Source: an uncultured Eggerthella sp. (GTDB lineage Bacteria > Actinomycetota > Coriobacteriia > Coriobacteriales > Eggerthellaceae). From it: 64,000 nucleotides of DNA. This document shows, one piece after another, positions 58,710 through 64,000 of this stretch; the first letter of the stretch is position 1; every line of letters begins with the position of its first letter. The stretch lies in NCBI GenBank assembly GCA_900542265.1, contig UQML01000001.1:1-64000 (forward strand), given 5' to 3'. The position numbers and the translations under genes were made by a program. The notes below the pieces were generated by a model that saw nothing but the letters and a program-made list of their open reading frames with translations, had not been told where the DNA came from and ran no database searches.

Positions 58710-61700
58710 CTATTCGTATGAGATATGAGCGTGAATCTCTTGTAATGACATCACACTTGGCTTGTCTGTTTCCTTTACCGCTTTGATACCTTGGGCACTT
58801 GCGAGGGCTGCCGCCATAGTAGTCATATAAGGGATATGGGCTTTGATGGCAGTCTTTCTGATATAGGAGTCATCAGCAGCGCTTTCGGCGCTCGTTGAAG
58901 GCGTGTTGATGACCATAGCGATATCACCCTGCTCAATCAAATCAATCAGATTTGGATGACCTTCAAAGGATTTTTTGACGAGCTCGGAGTCAATGTCTTG
59001 TTCTGATAAGTAATCATGCGTTCCTTGGGTAGTAGCAAGTCTAAAGCCTGCATCAATAAATGCTTGCGCTACAGCAGGAAGCTCTTCTTTGTCACGGTTA
59101 GAAACAGAAATTAATACCGTGCCTTCAAGAGGAAGAACGGTTTGGGTGGCTTCTTGTGACTTAAAGAAGGCCTCACCAAAGCTGGGAGCTAAACCAAGAA
59201 CTTCGCCGGTTGAGCGCATTTCAGGCCCTAAGACGGGGTCAACTTCAGGGAACATGTTGAAGGGGAAGACCGCTTCTTTAACACCATAATGTGCATAATG
59301 GGCTTCTTGTAAACGAGGCACAGGTGAAGATAGACCAGTAAGAGGAGCAGTCATAACTTCGGTTGCAATCTGTACCATCTGAATGCCGCACACCTTAGAT
59401 ACCAGAGGAACCGTGCGGCTTGCACGAGGGTTAGCCTCAAGTACATAGACGGTATCACCCTCGATGGCGTATTGGATATTCATCAACCCTACGACATGCA
59501 TAGCTTCAGCAATCTTTTTGGTGTAGGACTTAATGGTTTCAAGATGTTCATCACTAATAGTAACGGAAGGTAAGATTGCAGCAGAGTCACCAGAGTGAAC
59601 GCCGGCAAGTTCAACGTGTTCCATCACTGCAGGTACGAATGCATTAGTGCCGTCACAAATAGCGTCGGCCTCACATTCAAGAGCGTGGTTTAAGAAACGG
59701 TCGATCAAGATGGGGCGGTCAGGTGTTACACCAACTGCGGCTGCCATATAGGAGCGCAAGTTCTCATCGTCATAGACAACTTCCATGCCACGGCCACCCA
59801 AAACGTACGATGGGCGAACCATAACGGGATAGCCAATAGAATGTGCAATTTCGAGTGCATCATTGGTAGTGACAGCCATGCCTGCCTCAGGCATAGGGAT
59901 GTCAAGCGAATCCATAATGGCACGGAAACGATCACGATCTTCAGCCAGATCAATAATCTCAGGGCTGGTACCCAAGATAGTAACCCCTGCTGCTTCAAGT
60001 TCACGTGCTAAGTTGAGTGGTGTTTGGCCACCGAATTGCGCAATAACACCGAGCGGCTTTTCTTTCTCATAAATAGAGAGGACATCTTCAGCGGTTAAAG
60101 GCTCAAAATAGAGTCTGTCGGAGGTGTCGTAGTCGGTAGAAACCGTTTCAGGATTGCAGTTAACAATGATGGTTTCAAAGCCAAGGCGCTTGAGTGAAAT
60201 TGCGGCATGAACACAGCAGTAGTCAAACTCGATGCCCTGGCCAATACGGTTTGGTCCGCCGCCTAAGATCATGATTTTGCGACCTGGCGCTGCAGGTGCA
60301 GAATCAGGTGCATTGTAGGTTGAGTAGTAATACTCAGAGTCAGCCGTTGAGCTTACATGTACGCCTTCCCAAGCTTCTGTAATACCAAGCTCTAAGCGAT
60401 GGGCGCGTATGTCAACTTCAGGAATATTGAGAAGCTGTGCCAAATAGCGGTCAGCAAAACCATCCTTTTTAGCAGTATGGAAAGCGTCATCTGTAGGGAA
60501 GGTGTGAGGGTGAGCAGCGGCATGGGCAAGGAGCGCTTCTTCCTCATCAACCAGTTCTTTCATTTGCTCGATAAAGTAAGCCTTGATGTGGGTTAGCTCA
60601 TGTAACTCTTCAACCGTTGCTCCTTTGCGCAGCGCTTCGTACATCATGAACTGACGCTCACTGGTTGGGGTAGCGAGTAAATCAAGCAGTTCATCTTTGG
60701 AAAGTTCGTTGAAGTTTTTAGCAAAGCCTAAGCCATAACGGCCGGTTTCAAGAGAGCGAATAGCTTTCTGGAATGCTTCTTTGTAAGTTTTGCCAATAGA
60801 CATAACCTCACCAACGGCACGCATTTGCGTACCGAGTTTGTCTTCGACGCCCTTGAATTTTTCAAATGCCCAGCGCGCAAACTTCAAAACAATGTAGTCG
60901 CCACTCGGAACATATTTATCAAGTGTGCCGTGCTTGCCGCAAGGAATTTCATCAAGGGTTAAGCCACTTGCAAGCATGGCAGATACCAAAGCGATGGGAA
61001 AGCCTGTTGCTTTAGAGGCAAGGGCAGAAGAGCGAGAGGTACGCGGATTGATCTCAATGATGACATCGCGATCAGTCTTGGGGTCATGTGCCCATTGAAC
61101 GTTGGTGCCACCAATAACTTGCACCGCTTCAACAATCTTGTAGGACTTTTCCTGTAAGCGCTTTTGCACCTCATCAGAAATGGTAAGCATGGGAGCCGCG
61201 CAGAATGAGTCACCGGTATGAACACCCATAGGGTCAATGTTTTCAATGAAGCATACGGTAATCATTTGCCCCTTGGAGTCACGCACAACTTCAAGCTCGA
61301 GCTCTTCCCATCCAAGAACTGACTCTTCTACTAAAACCTCGTGAACAGGACTCGCTTGGAGTCCGCGTGCTACGACTGTACGCAATTCTTCTTCATCAAA
61401 GACAAGGCCGCCGCCGGTACCACCCATGGTGTAGGCGGGACGAAGCACGCAGGGATATCCGAGACGCTCTGCAATAGCAACCGCATCATCAACACTGTAA
61501 GCTACTTCAGAGCGAGCCATTTCAATGCCCAAGGATGCCATAGTTGCTTTAAATGCATTGCGGTCTTCACCGCGTTCAATAGCATCAATCTGGACACCAA
61601 TAACTTTAACGTTGTATTTATCAAGAATTCCTGCATTGGAAAGTTCTGCAGCAAGATTTAAGCCCGATTGACCACCAAGGTTTGGGAGGAGGGCGTCAGG

Positions 61701-61946
61701 ACGCTCTTTTTCAATAATGCGCTCGATGCGGTCAATATTGAGCGGTTCAATGTATACCGCATCAGCCGTGTCAGGGTCTGTCATGATAGTAGCGGGATTT
61801 GAATTAACTAAGACAATCTCATAGCCAAGGCGGCGAAGTGCCTTGCAGGCTTGAGTGCCAGAATAATCAAACTCGCAGGCTTGTCCAATGATGATTGGAC
61901 CGGATCCGATGATGAGAACTTTTTTGATGTCGTCGCGTTTGCTCAT
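58710..61946 (-). CDS. carB: Carbamoyl-phosphate synthase large subunit
   Basis: Makes carbamoyl phosphate for arginine and pyrimidines from bicarbonate, ATP and ammonia channelled from CarA. 1078 residues from ATG 61946, with GGGGTGATT upstream. A longer frame to 62054 has no support. Two homologous ATP-grasp halves are seen: GSGPIIIGQACEFDYSGTQA with TMGGTGGGLVF, and GGGPNRIGQGIEFDYC with LGGRGMEVVYD. The C-terminal MGS-like allosteric domain (about 940-1078) is present. carA is not adjacent: upstream lies divergent queD, and downstream is a terminator. Confidence 0.97.
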   Translation of the reverse strand: MSKRDDIKKVLIIGSGPIIIGQACEFDYSGTQACKALRRLGYEIVLVNSNPATIMTDPDTADAVYIEPLNIDRIERIIEKERPDALLPNLGGQSGLNLAAELSNAGILDKYNVKVIGVQIDAIERGEDRNAFKATMASLGIEMARSEVAYSVDDAVAIAERLGYPCVLRPAYTMGGTGGGLVFDEEELRTVVARGLQASPVHEVLVEESVLGWEELELEVVRDSKGQMITVCFIENIDPMGVHTGDSFCAAPMLTISDEVQKRLQEKSYKIVEAVQVIGGTNVQWAHDPKTDRDVIIEINPRTSRSSALASKATGFPIALVSAMLASGLTLDEIPCGKHGTLDKYVPSGDYIVLKFARWAFEKFKGVEDKLGTQMRAVGEVMSIGKTYKEAFQKAIRSLETGRYGLGFAKNFNELSKDELLDLLATPTSERQFMMYEALRKGATVEELHELTHIKAYFIEQMKELVDEEEALLAHAAAHPHTFPTDDAFHTAKKDGFADRYLAQLLNIPEVDIRAHRLELGITEAWEGVHVSSTADSEYYYSTYNAPDSAPAAPGRKIMILGGGPNRIGQGIEFDYCCVHAAISLKRLGFETIIVNCNPETVSTDYDTSDRLYFEPLTAEDVLSIYEKEKPLGVIAQFGGQTPLNLARELEAAGVTILGTSPEIIDLAEDRDRFRAIMDSLDIPMPEAGMAVTTNDALEIAHSIGYPVMVRPSYVLGGRGMEVVYDDENLRSYMAAAVGVTPDRPILIDRFLNHALECEADAICDGTNAFVPAVMEHVELAGVHSGDSAAILPSVTISDEHLETIKSYTKKIAEAMHVVGLMNIQYAIEGDTVYVLEANPRASRTVPLVSKVCGIQMVQIATEVMTAPLTGLSSPVPRLQEAHYAHYGVKEAVFPFNMFPEVDPVLGPEMRSTGEVLGLAPSFGEAFFKSQEATQTVLPLEGTVLISVSNRDKEELPAVAQAFIDAGFRLATTQGTHDYLSEQDIDSELVKKSFEGHPNLIDLIEQGDIAMVINTPSTSAESAADDSYIRKTAIKAHIPYMTTMAAALASAQGIKAVKETDKPSVMSLQEIHAHISYE

Positions 61947-62091
61947 AATCACCCCTGGTTTAAATTGCCTCAAGCACGGTAATGTTTTCAAAATAAGAAA
62001 GCCAAAAAAGCTTCTCTTGATTGTAAAGGATGACGCTTGCAGAGAGCTTGGCAATACGGTCTTATGAACAATAATTTTTGGTGTAGTACTA

Positions 62092-62100
62092 TGGGATAAT
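62092..62100 (+). promoter_or_regulatory. Extended -10 promoter of the queDEC operon
   Basis: TG-G-GATAAT fits an extended -10, with a start expected near 62107 and the AAGGAG ribosome site at about 62132. No preQ1 riboswitch signature is seen in the short leader. Confidence 0.45.
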
Positions 62101-62149
62101 TGCTCGTAAGAATTCTCATTAGTTTGTAGAGATAAGGAGTTTTATCGTC

Positions 62150-62581
62150 GTGTTTGGATTAAAGACTGAAAGCTCGTTTGACGCTGCTCACTTTTTAACG
62201 GATTACCATGGGAAATGCGAGAATCTCCATGGGCATCGCTGGCGCGTTGTAGTCTATATCGAACAACAGCAGTTGCAAGAGAGTGGCACCATGAAAGATA
62301 TGGTGCTTGATTTTGGTGATTTCAAGCAGGCAGTGCGCGATTTAACCGAAGAACTTGATCACAGCTTTATTGTTGAAGAAGGGTCGCTTAAAGAGCAAAC
62401 ACTTGCGTGCTTACGTGAAGAGGGGTTTGAGCTTTCGATCATGCCCTTTAGAACAACGGCAGAAAATCTTGCGCATTATTTTTGTGATCGTCTTCAAGCA
62501 CAGGGTTTGCCGGTAGCGCGTGTTGAAGTTTATGAGACTCCCAATAACTGCGCATATTATGAGGTTGGAGATCGCGCGTAA
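62150..62581 (+). CDS. queD: 6-carboxytetrahydropterin synthase QueD
   Basis: The first committed enzyme of queuosine precursor synthesis after GTP cyclohydrolase. 143 residues. The start is GTG at 62150, with AAGGAG 12 bases upstream. Zinc-binding His residues appear in FDAAHFL and in CENLHGHRW, and the catalytic Cys lies in the same block. FRTTAENLAHYF and VEVYETPNNCAYYEV are typical C-terminal features. queE starts directly after the stop. Confidence 0.95.
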   Translation: MFGLKTESSFDAAHFLTDYHGKCENLHGHRWRVVVYIEQQQLQESGTMKDMVLDFGDFKQAVRDLTEELDHSFIVEEGSLKEQTLACLREEGFELSIMPFRTTAENLAHYFCDRLQAQGLPVARVEVYETPNNCAYYEVGDRA

Positions 62582-63304
62582 ATGAGTGTTGGGTATGACA
62601 TATCAGCACCTCTAAGCGTCCCTTTGGCAGAGCGTTTTATTTCTATTAATGGAGAGGGGCAGCGTGCAGGATATCTGGCATGCTTCATTCGTTTTCCGCA
62701 CTGTAATTTGCGTTGCTCATATTGCGATACCATGTGGGCAAACGAAACACATTCTTCATTTGAGGAGATTGCGCTTGTAGATCTTGTCGATTGGGTTGCT
62801 CATGCAGGTGTTTCTTGTGTGACCATAACAGGAGGCGAGCCGCTTTTGCAACGGGCGCTTCCTGACCTTTTGCATATGCTTGATGCAACGTGTCCTCATC
62901 TTTGGGTTGAGCTTGAAACCAATGGATCGCGTCCTCTTGATATCTATGTAGATATGCGTAAAGCATTCGATGCGCACAAGGGAATTACGTTGAGTTTTAC
63001 GATGGATTGGAAAACCCTATCGTCAGGCATGAATGAGCTTATGTGCGCTGATAATCTTTTGTTGTTAACTAAGCGCGATACGCTTAAATTTGTTGTGGGG
63101 GATATAACGGATCTTGATCAGATGCGCACGCTGTGTGAAAAGCTCGATCTTTTCAAGCGCACGAATGTCTTTATTAGTCCTATCAGCGGCATTATTGATC
63201 CTGCAGATATTGTTGCATATATGCAGGAGTATCATCTGCGAGATGCGCGTTTGCAGCTTCAACTGCATAAAATTATCTGGCCTCATGAGGTTAAAGGAGT
63301 ATAG
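62582..63304 (+). CDS. queE: 7-carboxy-7-deazaguanine synthase QueE
   Basis: A radical-SAM enzyme that contracts 6-carboxytetrahydropterin to 7-carboxy-7-deazaguanine. 240 residues. The cluster motif CNLRCSYC is at Cys41, Cys45 and Cys48. The SAM-binding GGEP is in ITGGEPLL. ISINGEGQRAGYLACFIRFP is the characteristic start. ATG at 62582 follows the queD stop with no gap. A His/Leu-rich end (LQLHKIIWP) is typical. Confidence 0.95.
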   Translation: MSVGYDISAPLSVPLAERFISINGEGQRAGYLACFIRFPHCNLRCSYCDTMWANETHSSFEEIALVDLVDWVAHAGVSCVTITGGEPLLQRALPDLLHMLDATCPHLWVELETNGSRPLDIYVDMRKAFDAHKGITLSFTMDWKTLSSGMNELMCADNLLLLTKRDTLKFVVGDITDLDQMRTLCEKLDLFKRTNVFISPISGIIDPADIVAYMQEYHLRDARLQLQLHKIIWPHEVKGV

Positions 63305-63309
63305 ATTTT

Positions 63310-64000
63310 ATGGCAACAAAGGTAGTCGTGCTCTGTAGTGGCGGGCTTGATTCAACAACACTTTTGGCGCAAACCGTGCAAACTTATGGTGTACAACAAG
63401 TGGTTGCGCTTTCAATTTTTTACGGACAAAAGCATCACCGCGAATTGCAGGCTGCTCAGGCGGTGAGTGAGTATTATGGGGTTGAGCTTAAAACACTCAA
63501 TCTTACGGGCGTATTTGCGGAAAGCAATTCATCGCTTTTAACCCATTCTGATCAAGCAATTCCAACAGAGAGTTATGCAGAACAGCTCAAGAATTCAGAT
63601 ACCGCGCTCGTAAGCACCTATGTTCCTTTTAGAAACGGACTCTTTTTGTCAGCTGCGGCATCAATGGCGCTCTCTCTTAAGGCTTCTATCTTGTTCTATG
63701 GCGCTCACCATGACGATTGGGCAGGAGATGCCTATCCTGATTGTTCGCAAGCCTTTGTTGAAGCCATGAATAGAGCTATCGTGGAGGGTACGGGCGGAGA
63801 GCTGCGGCTTGAGGCTCCTTTTGTTACGTGGTCAAAAGCTGACATTGTGCGCGCGGGTCTTGCTCTTGGTGTTCCGTATGAATTGACCTGGTCGTGCTAT
63901 GAAGGTGGCGATGAGCCTTGTGGGATCTGCGCGACGTGCCTTGATCGCATCCGCGCCTTTGAGCTCAATGGTTGCACTGATCCTTTATTGCAGCGCAATT
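63310..64000 (+). CDS. queC: 7-cyano-7-deazaguanine synthase QueC (3' end beyond window)
   Basis: Converts 7-carboxy-7-deazaguanine and ammonia to preQ0 with ATP. The frame starts at ATG 63310 (AAAGGAG 9 bases upstream) and runs off the window end after about 230 codons. The PP-loop is CSGGLDSTT from residue 9. YVPFRNGLFLSAAASMA and GAHHDDWAGDAYPDC bind substrate and ATP. The zinc ligands occur in CYEGGDEPCGICATC. Typical length is 220-230 residues, so it is nearly complete. It is the last visible gene of queDEC. queF is not seen. Confidence 0.95.
   Translation, partial: MATKVVVLCSGGLDSTTLLAQTVQTYGVQQVVALSIFYGQKHHRELQAAQAVSEYYGVELKTLNLTGVFAESNSSLLTHSDQAIPTESYAEQLKNSDTALVSTYVPFRNGLFLSAAASMALSLKASILFYGAHHDDWAGDAYPDCSQAFVEAMNRAIVEGTGGELRLEAPFVTWSKADIVRAGLALGVPYELTWSCYEGGDEPCGICATCLDRIRAFELNGCTDPLLQRN

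Noticed and set aside
62040..62149. preQ1 riboswitch upstream of queD
   Set aside because: The leader is about 45 bases and lacks the pseudoknot pattern and the A-rich tail.
1..64000. tRNA or rRNA genes and CRISPR arrays
   Set aside because: No T-arm GGTTCGAATC-type signature with matching stems was found, no rRNA blocks, and no regular spacer-repeat series. The tandem arrays found have no spacers.

Overview
The window looks like a chromosomal contig of an anaerobic Coriobacteriia member, probably Atopobiaceae (Lancefieldella/Atopobium/Olsenella-like). This is inferred from gene content and moderately AT-rich codon use, not from a search. Supporting traits are a CIRCE-controlled groESL, diaminopimelate dehydrogenase, class II-type GalT, a NiaR-linked nadABC cluster, 2-hydroxyacyl-CoA dehydratase-like proteins, tandem YhgE/Pip proteins and a large repeat-rich surface protein. 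The first 47 bases are not biological: they are an untrimmed Illumina Nextera adapter with an index, so the contig really starts at base 48.

Layout. 48-3080: tail of an amidohydrolase, a small membrane protein, tatB-tatC and hypA-hypB. 3237-6609: nadE, a Fic protein, and a hipB-hipA pair behind a promoter with three evenly spaced palindromes. 6826-9187: an acyl-CoA dehydrogenase next to a decayed short-chain dehydrogenase, a palindromic operator and a TetR-like remnant. 9280-14214: a giant secreted repeat protein whose reading frame is cut by one in-frame TAA just after the signal peptide. 14215-14661: tandem repeats, a terminator and a candidate structured RNA with its own promoter. 14662-19425: a row of small envelope genes (lipoprotein, TM2, SHOCT-like, zinc-ribbon/YARHG, lipoprotein amidase, and an anchored protein frameshifted in an A8 tract). 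19550-21750: groESL with CIRCE. 21764-24149: an IS3-family element inserted in one copy of a short repeat, then a lipoprotein. 24199-28880: membrane proteins, a SPOUT rRNA methyltransferase, a metal exporter-like permease, a TSUP permease and a nitroreductase. 29147-34249: a galactose operon (GH2 beta-galactosidase-like, galK, galT) in which all three genes carry in-frame tandem repeats of 12 or 36 bp. 34577-34793 and 44942-45157: two copies of a roughly 217-bp inverted-repeat element, each between convergent genes. 34898-44806: membrane protein, hotdog thioesterase, sbcDC, two HgdB/HgdC-like proteins (one a fusion) and ddh. 45239-50228: the nadA-nadB-nadC-niaR operon, divergent from cysE. 50268-58367: a VanRS-like two-component system, a divergent membrane-anchored C39-like protease, and a YhgE/Pip pair. 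58710-64000: carB, divergent from queD-queE-queC, which runs off the end.

How the genes fit together. NAD supply is covered twice: the NiaR-type regulon makes nicotinate mononucleotide from aspartate, and nadE completes NAD. Lactose/galactose entry is covered by the GH2-GalK-GalT operon, without galE or a transporter in view. Tat plus HypAB suggest export of folded metalloproteins and nickel insertion, but no hydrogenase is in view. The most unusual features are the triple-operator hip promoter, the structured RNA candidate, the new inverted-repeat element, the 12-bp repeat habit in the gal genes, and two envelope genes switched off by single small lesions. The window also has several signs of decay or switching, and some of these could be assembly errors.
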